Shown here: positions 7,949 to 15,771 of the stretch, in pieces
Layout of the letters: the number at the start of each line of letters is the position of its first letter
How positions within the stretch are numbered: the stretch's first letter is position 1
Source: Bacteroidota bacterium
Lineage (GTDB): Bacteria; Bacteroidota; Bacteroidia; Flavobacteriales; Flavobacteriaceae
Assembly: GCA_024279425.1 (NCBI GenBank)
Contig: JAJRRO010000010.1
Location: forward strand, 1-64,000
Length of the DNA stretch: 64,000 nt
Direction of reading: 5' to 3'
The notes under the pieces: generated by a model
Databases searched by the model: none
Told to the model about the DNA's origin: nothing
Seen by the model: only the letters and a program-made list of their open reading frames with translations
Made by a program: the position numbers and the translations under genes

Positions 7949-10042
7949 TTAAAGATCCTGCGCCTGGATTGCTGTTATTATTACTGTGTTGAAAATATCC
8001 TCAACCGTGCAACCTCGGCTCAAATCATTTACTGGCTTGTTAAGACCCTGTAAAATAGGACCTATAGCAACAGCTCCTGTTTCACGTTGAACTGCCTTAT
8101 ATGTATTGTTTCCCGTATTCAGGTCAGGGAATATAAAGACCGATGCCTGCCCTGCAACCTTCGAGTTTGGTAACTTGGCCTTGGCAACATTAATATCTAC
8201 AGCCGCATCATATTGAATTGGGCCTTCCACTTTTTGATCAGGATACTTTTCTTTCAATATTTCGGTAGCGCTGCGCACACGGTCAACATCCTCACCTTTA
8301 CCAGAGGTGCCCGAAGAATAGGATAGCATGGCTATTTTCGGCTCAATATCAAAGGCCAAGCTTGTATTGGCTGAGGATATGGCAATTTCTGCCAATTGAT
8401 CAGCGGTAGGGTTTGGGTTTATAGCACAATCTCCAAAAACGGTGACACGATCTGGCAAACACATAAAAAATACAGAGGAAACCACCGATACGTCAGGTTT
8501 GGTCTTTATAAATTGTAATGCAGGCCTTATCGTATGTTGGGTAGTGTGAACAGCTCCAGATACCATACCATCAGCGTCACCTTTATATACCATCATGGTT
8601 GCAAAATAGGACACATCTTCCATAAGGTCCCTAGCCATAGCGAAGTTCACGTTTTTATGCTTCCTAAGTTCATATAAGGTATTGGTATAGTCTCCAAATC
8701 TTGGTGATCGTTTTGGGTTTTCAATGTTAATATCATTTATGTCCAAGTCAAGATCCAATTGCGATATTTTGTCTTCAATCTGTTTGTGGTCTCCCAAAAG
8801 GGTAACTCTTACAGCATTGGAATCGACAAGGAGTTTGGTTGCTCTTAGAATGCGTTCATCCAGCCCCTCGGCCAAAACAATATGCTTCACATCTGACTTT
8901 GCCCTTCTAATCAAATTGTACTGGAACATTCTGGGCGTAATTCCCTTAGCCTTAAAAGTTATTAGCCTTTCTGCCAATTCATCTTCGGGAACATATTTTT
9001 CGAAATCTTTGATAGAGACCGTTATCTTCTGCGTGTTTTCAGCATATATCCTTGGTTTTATACCTCCTATTTTATTGGTTATCGAAAATGTACCCTCCTT
9101 TACTGAAATAATTGGAACAACATCAGAAAGTCCGTCAATAAGCTTTATAATGGATTCTTCTGGAATAAGGTTACCCGTTAATATGATTCCTGAAATAGTT
9201 GGGTAATTGGCTGATAAGTTAGCCTGTAACGCCCCTAAAATAATATCGGCACGATCACCTGGGGTAATTACGAGTCCGTCTTTTTTTAAATGGGTAAGAT
9301 AGTTTCGAAGCTGCATGGCTCCCACACCAAAATGACCAGCCTGATTATTGAGATACTTTTCGCCAAAAAGAACCTTTCCTTTAAGCACTTCGACAATCTC
9401 CATAATAGACGGGTTTCCTAAAACTGGATTTAAAGGGATTGTACCAATGAGAATATTCATCGGCAGTTCTTTTTGAAGTCCCTTTTCAACTATAGAAACA
9501 TTTTCAGGCTGTACTTTGTTGGCAACGACCATAAGCACTTCTACACCCTTATCCTTGAAAGAATCATAGGCAAGGTAGATATTGTTAACCAACTCATCCA
9601 ACGTCTTGCCAACTCCACTAGCCAGAATAATGGTAGGTATCCCTAAATTCTTGGCCATTAATACATTAATATCCCATTCTATAATTGCCCCTTCACCAGA
9701 AAAATCGGTCCCCTCTACCAGAACAAAATCAAAGCGGTCTTCAATGGACTTATACTTTTCGATGATTTTGTCCAACACCACGTCCTCTTTATTTTGGTTG
9801 ATTTTATGGATGACTTCGCTCCTTGTAAAAGCAAAAGCCTCCTCATAATCCAATGCTAGACCAAAATAGGAGATTATGGTATTTATGTGATTGTCTTTCA
9901 CTCCCGGTGGGTAATCATCAATAATCGGCCTAAAATAGCCCACTTTGGCTGCCTTGCCCAATAACATATGCATAAGACCTAACGAAATAATTGATTTACC
10001 ACTATTGGGTTCAGTTGTGGCTATGTAAATGGCTTTGCTCAT
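7949..10042 (-). CDS. pta: Phosphate acetyltransferase, long form with BioD-like N-terminal domain
   Basis: The enzyme interconverts acetyl-CoA plus phosphate and acetyl phosphate plus CoA. At 697 residues it is the long three-domain form: an N-terminal P-loop BioD-like domain (IATTEPNSGKSIISLGL, about residues 5-200), a DRTGG domain (about 210-330, PGDRADIILGAL), and the catalytic PTA/PTB domain (about 370-690, with MLSYSSGTSGKGEDVDRV and the end region GAVAIGPILQGLNKPVNDLSRG). It is the first gene of the pta-ackA operon. Upstream, within 80 bp, is the FNR-like dyad with a perfect -7 octamer. Together with AckA it makes ATP from acetyl-CoA when oxygen is limiting. Confidence 0.97.
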   Translation of the reverse strand: MSKAIYIATTEPNSGKSIISLGLMHMLLGKAAKVGYFRPIIDDYPPGVKDNHINTIISYFGLALDYEEAFAFTRSEVIHKINQNKEDVVLDKIIEKYKSIEDRFDFVLVEGTDFSGEGAIIEWDINVLMAKNLGIPTIILASGVGKTLDELVNNIYLAYDSFKDKGVEVLMVVANKVQPENVSIVEKGLQKELPMNILIGTIPLNPVLGNPSIMEIVEVLKGKVLFGEKYLNNQAGHFGVGAMQLRNYLTHLKKDGLVITPGDRADIILGALQANLSANYPTISGIILTGNLIPEESIIKLIDGLSDVVPIISVKEGTFSITNKIGGIKPRIYAENTQKITVSIKDFEKYVPEDELAERLITFKAKGITPRMFQYNLIRRAKSDVKHIVLAEGLDERILRATKLLVDSNAVRVTLLGDHKQIEDKISQLDLDLDINDINIENPKRSPRFGDYTNTLYELRKHKNVNFAMARDLMEDVSYFATMMVYKGDADGMVSGAVHTTQHTIRPALQFIKTKPDVSVVSSVFFMCLPDRVTVFGDCAINPNPTADQLAEIAISSANTSLAFDIEPKIAMLSYSSGTSGKGEDVDRVRSATEILKEKYPDQKVEGPIQYDAAVDINVAKAKLPNSKVAGQASVFIFPDLNTGNNTYKAVQRETGAVAIGPILQGLNKPVNDLSRGCTVEDIFNTVIITAIQAQDL

Positions 10043-10079
10043 TGACAGTCTCGATTTTAAAATGCAAATTTAGATATTA

Positions 10080-10123
10080 CAAAATTAGTATCACCTTTAT
10101 CAAATAGATATGACTTTTATCAT
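10080..10123 (-). promoter_or_regulatory. FNR-like promoter of pta-ackA
   Basis: The dyad ATGACTTTTATCAT (10110-10123) is followed on the minus strand by a perfect -7 octamer TAATTTTG (plus-strand positions 10080-10087). The centre-to-centre distance is 33 bp, giving a start near 10076 and a leader of about 34 nt to the pta ATG. A second octamer, TAAATTTG (10065-10072), also matches but does not have the shared spacing. Confidence 0.75.
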
Positions 10124-10174
10124 TCTTAAAAACCAAACTTAGGTCATGTGTAATCAGAACCAATATTGTCTTTA

Positions 10175-10218
10175 ATGACCATTATCATGAAAAATCATAA
10201 CAATGAACACTATTTTTG
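10175..10218 (+). promoter_or_regulatory. FNR-like promoter of deoC-deoD
   Basis: The dyad ATGACCATTATCAT (10175-10188) lies 33 bp centre to centre from the perfect -7 octamer TATTTTTG (10211-10218). Transcription would start near 10222, about 42 nt before the deoC ATG chosen at 10264. This mirrors the divergent pta promoter, so the 221-bp space holds two back-to-back promoters of the same kind. Confidence 0.75.
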
Positions 10219-10263
10219 GGCTATATCCCTTATTTCCCAAGAACCATTAAACCATTGATCCAA

Positions 10264-10911
10264 ATGCGAATACAAGATTTTATAGACCATACCTTGCTCA
10301 AACCCGTTGCGACGATTGTCGATATTAAAAAACTATGCAAAGAAGGTATTGACCATGGTTTTTACGCAGTCTGTGTAAATGGCTGTTATACAAAACTGGC
10401 CAAGGAGCAATTAAAAGGGAGTAAGGTAAAGGTTGCCGCCGTTATCGGTTTCCCCTTGGGAGCTATGAGCACCGAGGCTAAAATTTTTGAAGCCTTAGAT
10501 TGCATTAAAAATGGAGCGGATGAAATCGATATGGTCATTAATATAGGTTGGCTAAAATCTGGAGAATTTGATTTGGTACAAAATGAGATTTCAAAAATCA
10601 AAAAAGCCATCGGTGATAAAATCCTTAAAGCTATTATTGAAACCTGTTATTTGACCAAAGACGAAAAGATACACGCATGTAAATTAGCGATTAACGCTGG
10701 GGCAGATTTTGTGAAAACTTCAACTGGTTTTGGCAACGGAGGTGCTACGCTGGAAGATATAAGGTTAATGAAGGATACTGTCGGCAACAAGGCCAAGATA
10801 AAAGCGTCAGGTGGAATAAAGGACAGGGCGACAGCACTAAAATATATTGCCTTGGGGGTTTCCAGAATTGGCACCTCCTCAGGTATAACCATTGTATCAG
10901 CTAACAAATAA
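10264..10911 (+). CDS. deoC: Deoxyribose-phosphate aldolase
   Basis: The enzyme cleaves 2-deoxyribose 5-phosphate to glyceraldehyde 3-phosphate and acetaldehyde. The 215-residue class I aldolase barrel shows the Schiff-base lysine in FVKTSTGF, the second lysine region [10 protein letters not shown], and [16 protein letters not shown] chose the ATG at 10264 ([14 protein letters not shown]) over an upstream in-frame start at 10216. The upstream start would put coding sequence on the predicted transcription start, and homologs begin close to the DHTLL motif. It is followed after 7 bp by deoD, making a deoxynucleoside salvage and catabolism operon. Confidence 0.95.
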   Translation: MRIQDFIDHTLLKPVATIVDIKKLCKEGIDHGFYAVCVNGCYTKLAKEQLKGSKVKVAAVIGFPLGAMSTEAKIFEALDCIKNGADEIDMVINIGWLKSGEFDLVQNEISKIKKAIGDKILKAIIETCYLTKDEKIHACKLAINAGADFVKTSTGFGNGGATLEDIRLMKDTVGNKAKIKASGGIKDRATALKYIALGVSRIGTSSGITIVSANK

Positions 10912-10918
10912 AAAAACC

Positions 10919-11617
10919 ATGAGTGTTCATATTGAAGCCAAAAAAGGCGAAATAGCAGAGACCGTATTAATGCCAGGAGACCCCTTACGGGCCCAATGGA
11001 TTGCCGAAACATTTTTGGAAAATGTTTTTTGCTATAACAAGATCCGGGGGATGCTGGGGTATACAGGCGTCTATAAAGGGAAAAGAATATCAGTTCAGGG
11101 CAGTGGTATGGGCATACCCTCTGCCATGATTTATTATCATGAACTCATCAATGAATATGGTGTGAAAAACATTATTAGGGTCGGTTCGTCAGGTTCATAC
11201 CAAAAAGATATAAAACTACGTGATATTGTATTGGCCATGGCTGCCTCGACCACTTCGGGTATTAACAATAATAGGTTCGTGAATTCCGATTATTCGCCCA
11301 CTGCCAATTTTGATTTACTGCTTAATGCCACCCTTTACGCTAGGGACAAAGGCATAAAAATAAAAGCAGGCAATGTACTCTCTGCCGATGAATTTTATGA
11401 CGATAACCCAGAAGCTTATAAATTATGGGCAAAATACGGGGTTCTTTGTGTTGAGATGGAAGCGTCTGGCCTATATACCATTGCCGCTAAATACAATGTA
11501 AGGGCGTTGGCCATTTTAACCATTTCCGATTCTATGGTAACTGGTGAACAAATCTCTTCCTCCGAAAGGGAAACTTCCTTTAATGAAATGGTAGAGATAG
11601 CATTGAATATAACCTGA
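10919..11617 (+). CDS. deoD: Purine-nucleoside phosphorylase, DeoD type
   Basis: The enzyme phosphorolytically splits purine (deoxy)nucleosides to base and (deoxy)ribose 1-phosphate; after mutase action the deoxyribose 5-phosphate feeds DeoC. The 232-residue protein has the hexameric-class signatures: [13 protein letters not shown] (phosphate site), [29 protein letters not shown] (ribose and base site) and [11 protein letters not shown] with the catalytic Asp. The ATG at 10919 ([14 protein letters not shown]) matches the usual N-terminus; an earlier start at 10892 would overlap deoC. It is co-transcribed with deoC. Confidence 0.95.
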   Translation: MSVHIEAKKGEIAETVLMPGDPLRAQWIAETFLENVFCYNKIRGMLGYTGVYKGKRISVQGSGMGIPSAMIYYHELINEYGVKNIIRVGSSGSYQKDIKLRDIVLAMAASTTSGINNNRFVNSDYSPTANFDLLLNATLYARDKGIKIKAGNVLSADEFYDDNPEAYKLWAKYGVLCVEMEASGLYTIAAKYNVRALAILTISDSMVTGEQISSSERETSFNEMVEIALNIT

Positions 11618-11662
11618 TTTAACAAGAACTATCCTAAAATCCCTAGCACCCCTTCCCAACAC

Positions 11663-11706
11663 ATGACATAAGTCATTTCATGATAAAGTATTAGTTGCCA
11701 ACTTTG
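11663..11706 (+). promoter_or_regulatory. FNR-like promoter after deoD, target uncertain
   Basis: The dyad ATGACATAAGTCAT (11663-11676, outer five bases perfectly symmetric) lies 33 bp from the plus-strand octamer CAACTTTG (11699-11706), which differs from TAnnTTTG only in the first base. A transcript would begin near 11710 and read through the MITE-like element at 11820-11978 before reaching the WG-repeat gene at 12062. No reading frame of meaningful size lies between. Confidence 0.55.
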
Positions 11707-11819
11707 ATTTGAACTAAAATGGTATTCAGGAATGGCGTTTTAATCTATATGCGATAGAAGGAAATATCTTTTTGGAAAATATACACGGACAGAAATAAAC
11801 CTAACTAATAATAGGTATA

Positions 11820-11978
11820 GAACTCGTTTAAACTTTTTGGATAATAGCGAAAATTAGGTCCTTAGTGCCCGATTGAAAACTTTTTTAAGTTGCATAGCAG
11901 GGCTACGGAAGGAAAAAAGACAAAAAGCGGGTGTAAAAGAGAAATTTTTTAGCCAATTGAAAAAGCTTAAACGAGTTC
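11820..11978 (+). mobile_element. MITE-like element A (159 bp)
   Basis: The ends are inverted repeats, GAACTCGTTTAAACTTTTT on the left and its complement with one mismatch on the right. ATA stands on both sides, a likely 3-bp target duplication. The interior has no reading frame and aligns with element B (35918-36076, also 159 bp). The orientation is arbitrary but the same as B. It sits in the 444-bp space between deoD and the WG-repeat gene. Confidence 0.8.
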
Positions 11979-12061
11979 ATAGTATATCCAAAGAATTAAA
12001 AGGCATTATCTATTCATGTACCATGTTTATAAACTGATTGAATAACAAAAAATATAAAGAC

Positions 12062-12703
12062 ATGAAAAATATTCTAGCAACTCTGACTTTGTTGTTTGTC
12101 GTACCGATTACATCGAGTTCGCAAACTACGATTAACAGCTATGATGAAATAGCCCCTTTTAGCGAAGGGTTAGCAGCGGTTCGCCGAGGAAACCTATGGG
12201 GTTTTATTGATGAAGAAGCTAAACTAATCATTGATTTTAGAGATGATCTAGTATGGAATAAGGCTGCCGATATAACAGTACTGGGTGTGTTGGGTATTCG
12301 ATATCCCCAATTTAAAAATGGCCGGTGTCTAATCAAAGAATTGAAAGGGGACGATATACCTTATTACGGTTTTATTGATAAAACCGGTGCTTTGGTCATA
12401 AAGCCGGAATACTTGAATATCACCCGTTTTGACCAAAAATATGCCATTGGCATATTTGTCAGGGAAGCCTTCCAAGGAAAGAATGAAATAAATTTAAATA
12501 TTATAGACTACATATTTACAGAGGTGGTAGTAAATACCAATGGCGAAATCATGTGGCCCATAACCCAACGGGAACACATCCTTACTTCTAAGAGACGATA
12601 TGAAATTCCCGAGTTAAGGGCAAAACTCATCGCAAAAGACCTGCTTGCGGTTAAAACCAAAGCGAACACGTGGGAAACTAAAAAACTGAATCTAAAACTC
12701 TAG
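12062..12703 (+). CDS. Secreted WG-repeat protein
   Basis: The 213-residue protein has a signal peptide (MKNILATLTLLFVVPITSSS) and then two WG-type repeats: DEIAPFSEGLAAVRRGNLWGFIDEE (residues about 25-50) and a more diverged copy around YYGFIDKTGALVIKPEY (about 108-125). WG repeats are beta-hairpin units common in Bacteroidota; their function is generally unknown. The ATG at 12062 was chosen because it starts a good signal peptide; a TTG at 12038 would add eight non-hydrophobic residues. The gene is closed by the hairpin at 12819-12850. It may be read from the FNR-like promoter 350 bp upstream, through an inserted MITE. Confidence 0.75.
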   Translation: MKNILATLTLLFVVPITSSSQTTINSYDEIAPFSEGLAAVRRGNLWGFIDEEAKLIIDFRDDLVWNKAADITVLGVLGIRYPQFKNGRCLIKELKGDDIPYYGFIDKTGALVIKPEYLNITRFDQKYAIGIFVREAFQGKNEINLNIIDYIFTEVVVNTNGEIMWPITQREHILTSKRRYEIPELRAKLIAKDLLAVKTKANTWETKKLNLKL

Positions 12704-12818
12704 TTAAAATAACATTAGCTCAAATCTTCACTAAAATCATATGGATTTTACATAACTTAATTGTCAAATTCAGGTTTCAGACTTTTTATTAGCACTATCT
12801 CATAAAGTGTGTAAGTAG

Positions 12819-12850
12819 AAAAATAGCGGGGGCATGCCCCCGCTATTTTT
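12819..12850. terminator. Bidirectional terminator, 32-bp perfect dyad
   Basis: A fully symmetric sequence centred on GCATGC (12834/12835) has a GC-rich core flanked by A5 on the left and T5 on the right. It lies between the convergent WG-repeat gene and the slipin gene, so it can end both transcripts. Confidence 0.9.
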
Positions 12851-12874
12851 GGTTACCATTTAATTCTTCAATTA

Positions 12875-13624
12875 TTATAACTTAAGCTTTCGACTTTTTG
12901 TTTTGTGTAAAACTTCTTCAGGAAATGGAAAAATAATGGTCGAATTTTTCTCGGCTGCTATGTTGGACAATGTTTGATATAATCTCAATTTTATCGCCGA
13001 AGGGGATTGATCTATAAGTTTCCCTGCCTCAAGTAATTTTCCGGCTGCCTGTTCCTCGGCCAAAGCTAAGATTACCCTTGCTCTCCTGGAACGTTCTGCT
13101 TCCGCCTGATTGGCCATCATTCTCCTCATATTTTCGGGCAATTGAATATCTTTTATTTTCACATCCATAATTTCAATGCCCCATTCATGGGTTTCTTGTT
13201 CCACAATTCTCTTTATATTCTTACCCATTTCCTCTCGTTTAGACAAAATGGTATCCAATTCCACTTTACCACAAACATCTCTTAAAGCCGCCTGTGAAAG
13301 TTGGGTTATGGCGAAAGTGAATTCCTCAACTTCCAATACGGCCTTTTCAGGATCTGTAATCTTAAAAAAGACCACACCATCTATACTACAAGGCACGTTA
13401 TCCTTAGTCATTACTTCTTGAGATATTACATTGATCGTGATTATCCTTATATCAACAATTTGAATAGTTTCTACAATGGGGATAATCCATCTGAAACCCG
13501 GTTGTAACGTTTTAATATACTTTCCAAAACGGAACTTTAGGGCTCTTTTATACTCAAAAACAATTCGAATTCCGGCCAATGCCAAAACTCCAATGATTAC
13601 AACGAATAAAGCTAATGGGTTCAT
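12875..13624 (-). CDS. Slipin (SPFH/Band 7 family membrane protein)
   Basis: The 249-residue protein has one N-terminal transmembrane helix (residues 3-22), then an SPFH/Band 7 domain: EYKRALKFRFGKY, the proline-rich turn LQPGFRWIIPIVE, and VMTKDNVPCSIDGVVFFKI. A helical C-terminal part follows with EAERSRRARVILALAEEQAAGKLLEA. It fits prokaryotic stomatin-like slipins, which form oligomers on membrane patches. The usual NfeD partner is not adjacent. It is a single gene with a bidirectional terminator downstream. Confidence 0.88.
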   Translation of the reverse strand: MNPLALFVVIIGVLALAGIRIVFEYKRALKFRFGKYIKTLQPGFRWIIPIVETIQIVDIRIITINVISQEVMTKDNVPCSIDGVVFFKITDPEKAVLEVEEFTFAITQLSQAALRDVCGKVELDTILSKREEMGKNIKRIVEQETHEWGIEIMDVKIKDIQLPENMRRMMANQAEAERSRRARVILALAEEQAAGKLLEAGKLIDQSPSAIKLRLYQTLSNIAAEKNSTIIFPFPEEVLHKTKSRKLKL

Positions 13625-14039
13625 AATAATTTATTTATGATTTATGTACATTTTTTAATCATGAAGCATCGATTAATCTATGTACTTTTATGGGTATGTC
13701 CTAAGACTTTAAAAAACCACCGTAAAAAGAGTTGAATCTCCTTCTAGCTCATCTTATCATACCCTTTTAATTTACGAAAATTATTCCTTATTACAAAGAG
13801 AAACAAAGCTTAAAACAACGCACAAGCAATTAAATATCAGTATTTTAATCCGACCCTGTCACCTTGGTCATTCCATAATTCTATGGAACAAGTCGGTAGA
13901 ATGAAGTTTTACCCACCCCAAACAACTAAACCAATTGATAATCTTCCCTATCTTTTACAAAAGAATCTTTGCTTTTTGTGAACATATGTCAATATATTAA
14001 AAAACACTCTAAATTTCATAAGATTAGTTGTTCATTCCT
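13625..14039. other. Non-coding stretch between slipin and the HMA-fold gene
   Basis: About 415 bp without a supported gene. It must hold the promoter of the slipin gene (minus strand). I see no repeats, no structured RNA that I recognise and no open frame of useful length. The regulatory dyad of the next gene begins at 14040. Confidence 0.6.
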
Positions 14040-14083
14040 ATGACTAAGATCATGCTATACTTTGGTGTCTTTGAATAGTTTTG
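14040..14083 (+). promoter_or_regulatory. FNR-like promoter of the HMA-fold gene
   Basis: The dyad ATGACTAAGATCAT (14040-14053) is 33 bp, centre to centre, from the perfect -7 octamer TAGTTTTG (14076-14083). The predicted transcription start is near 14087, so the mRNA would have almost no leader before the ATG at 14092. Confidence 0.7.
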
Positions 14084-14091
14084 TTGTGACC

Positions 14092-14331
14092 ATGAAAACT
14101 ACTTTTGAAATACAGAACACCGGTTTAAGTATGGATGAGAAAGTCATTATAGAAAGGTTATTCACTTTAAAGAATATATGGGGTGTTCTTGTGGACACTA
14201 ATAATCGTTCAATTACCTTTGAATATCCCAATAGCACTGACCGTGATATGGTACAAAGAGAGTTGCATCATATGGGTTTTACCTTAATCAATGATACCCA
14301 CACCATGGATAGTTATAAAAACCTTCATTAA
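14092..14331 (+). CDS. Small HMA-fold-like protein without metal-binding cysteines
   Basis: The 79-residue protein has the beta-alpha-beta-beta-alpha-beta pattern of heavy-metal-associated domains: TTFEIQN, helix DEKVIIERLFTL, KNIWGVLVDTNNRSITFEY, helix DRDMVQRELHHMG, FTLIND. It contains no cysteine, so the CxxC metal site of true copper chaperones is absent. The start at 14092 was chosen because it begins the first strand; the frame is also open upstream to 14062. It stands alone, with an FNR-like promoter. It may act as a cytoplasmic adaptor or regulator; no function is established for it. Confidence 0.65.
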   Translation: MKTTFEIQNTGLSMDEKVIIERLFTLKNIWGVLVDTNNRSITFEYPNSTDRDMVQRELHHMGFTLINDTHTMDSYKNLH

Positions 14332-14433
14332 AATTATTGAGCTATACCTCTATTTAACTTTTGCTATAAGAACACCTTATTTTTCTCCAATAATTTATAT
14401 GAACAATAAATTTTAAGTTCCGCCTCACCTTCC

Positions 14434-14441
14434 TATATTTG
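14434..14441 (+). promoter_or_regulatory. -7 promoter element of tRNA-Leu
   Basis: TATATTTG matches the Bacteroidota -7 consensus TAnnTTTG exactly and ends 15 bp before the mature 5' end of the tRNA, a normal distance for a tRNA promoter. Confidence 0.6.
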
Positions 14442-14456
14442 CAGACTAAAATTTAT

Positions 14457-14540
14457 GCGCACGTGGCGGAATTGGTAGACGCGCTAGCTTGAGGGGCTAG
14501 TGACCATTAGGTCGTGGAAGTTCGAGTCTTCTCGTGCGCA
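14457..14540 (+). tRNA. tRNA-Leu, anticodon GAG
   Basis: The acceptor stem pairs GCGCACG with CGTGCGC, followed by the discriminator A; CCA is not encoded. The D arm (GGCGGAATTGGTAGACGC), the anticodon arm CTAGC-TTGAGGG-GCTAG with anticodon GAG, a long class II variable arm, and the T arm with GTTCGAGTC are all readable. It decodes CUC and CUU leucine codons. A terminator hairpin follows directly. Confidence 0.95.
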
Positions 14541-14544
14541 CAGG

Positions 14545-14575
14545 AGCTTCTCATTTTCCAATGAGGGGCTTTTTT
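14545..14575 (+). terminator. Terminator of tRNA-Leu
   Basis: An 11-bp stem with two G-T pairs (AGCTTCTCATT with AATGAGGGGCT, loop TTCC) is followed by a run of T. It begins five bases after the tRNA. Confidence 0.85.
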
Positions 14576-14621
14576 ATTTTGAGAAAGTCTGCACCCCTTT
14601 TTAAATTTAAAATCGAAAGCT

Positions 14622-15182
14622 TTATTCGGCAACTAATTCATCTAAAAGATTTCTGATCTTATTATTATTCCAATCCGCGACCCCAGTTTCGGCAATAATT
14701 ATTTTTCCCTGTTTATCAATCACATAAGTAGTAGGTATGGTCTTGGCCGTCAAGAGACTAGGTGCTTTTGTATCTGAAAAATATATTGGAAGATCATAGC
14801 CATGCTTTTCAACAAAAGTAGAAACCTTTTGCTCCTTGTCTTGGGCAACGAATAGAAAACTTACTTTGTCTCCATAATCATTGTACAGGTTTTGCAGACT
14901 TGGCATTTCAGCAACACAAGGTGCGCACCATGTTGCCCAGAAATTCACCAAAACAACTTTCCCTTTGGCTTCTTGAAAATTGTAAGGGCCTTTGTCAACA
15001 TCGACCAATTGCCAATCATAATCCTTAACTGGCATTTGTAATTCTGTCTTAAGTACTGTTGCACTTGAAGCCAACAATCTTCCTAAAAATACTCGCCCAT
15101 AAAACCCAACAGGCGTAAAAAGGATTAAGATTATCCCAACAATAAAGGCGGCATTAATCCACTGTTTCTTACTTAGTTTCAT
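14622..15182 (-). CDS. TlpA-family thioredoxin-like protein, membrane-anchored
   Basis: The 186-residue protein has one N-terminal transmembrane helix (about residues 9-27) and a periplasmic thioredoxin fold. The active-site motif WCAPC is in VNFWATWCAPCVAEMP, and the cis-proline region is TIPTTYVIDKQGK. Such proteins reduce disulfides in cytochrome c maturation or in stress repair. I chose the ATG at 15182; the GTG at 15191 would overlap the upstream gene. The upstream neighbour is a paralog of nearly the same length without the cysteines. Confidence 0.88.
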   Translation of the reverse strand: MKLSKKQWINAAFIVGIILILFTPVGFYGRVFLGRLLASSATVLKTELQMPVKDYDWQLVDVDKGPYNFQEAKGKVVLVNFWATWCAPCVAEMPSLQNLYNDYGDKVSFLFVAQDKEQKVSTFVEKHGYDLPIYFSDTKAPSLLTAKTIPTTYVIDKQGKIIIAETGVADWNNNKIRNLLDELVAE

Positions 15183-15183
15183 A

Positions 15184-15744
15184 CTATTCACTTATCAATT
15201 TATCCAATAATTGCCTTATTTCCGTATTATCCCAATCTGCAATATCGTCTTCTTTCACTACTATATATCCATTTTTATCGATAATATATGAAGCAGGTGG
15301 TTCCAAAATCTCAAGAGGTGCAGGTTCTCCAATAATTTGATAGGTAACGGGAAAGGTATATTTCTTATCCTTCATGAATTCCTCAACTGGTGGTCTTTCC
15401 TCATTCGTAATGATGTAAAAATCCACATAGGCTCCATAACCATTATAAAGCTCTTGAATGCCCTTTAGTTCGGCTTCACTAGGCAAACGCCATGAAGCCC
15501 AAAAATTAATAAAGACAACCCTATCCTCGGATTTTTCAAAATTAAAATAATTCCATTGGGCATCTTTTAACTTCCAATAGTATGAGGGCAGTTGTTGTCT
15601 TGAACCCTCTTCAATCGGGTCGGGTGAGACAGAAAAGAGCCTATTTAGAAAAACCTTCCCAAAATGCCCTAAAGGAGTCACAAAAAAAGACAGGACAAAT
15701 GCAATGAGTAAAATATTGAGCCCTGTTTTTTTATTTATTGCCAT
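15184..15744 (-). CDS. TlpA-like thioredoxin-fold protein lacking both catalytic cysteines
   Basis: The 186-residue protein is a paralog of the gene immediately downstream, with the same N-terminal transmembrane helix, FINFWASW segment and C-terminal sequence (ADWDNTEIRQLLDKLISE against ADWNNNKIRNLLDELVAE). Its active site reads WRLPS in place of WCAPC, so both redox cysteines are gone and it cannot work as a dithiol oxidoreductase. The frame is intact over its full length, so it is probably still used, perhaps as a binding partner or chaperone. Confidence 0.85.
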   Translation of the reverse strand: MAINKKTGLNILLIAFVLSFFVTPLGHFGKVFLNRLFSVSPDPIEEGSRQQLPSYYWKLKDAQWNYFNFEKSEDRVVFINFWASWRLPSEAELKGIQELYNGYGAYVDFYIITNEERPPVEEFMKDKKYTFPVTYQIIGEPAPLEILEPPASYIIDKNGYIVVKEDDIADWDNTEIRQLLDKLISE

Positions 15745-15771
15745 TTTTTTGGGGGGATTAATCCAAAACTA

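Noticed and set aside
8724-9206. 160-residue open frame on the plus strand inside pta
   Set aside because: It is antisense to the well-supported pta gene in the region of the DRTGG and catalytic domains, with leucine/serine-rich composition and no family resemblance.
10065-10072. TAAATTTG as the pta promoter
   Set aside because: It matches the -7 consensus but not the 33-bp spacing shared by the other dyads, while TAATTTTG at 10080-10087 does; both may still be used.
10216-10263. Earlier start for deoC
   Set aside because: It would place the start codon upstream of the predicted transcription start and adds residues that homologs lack.
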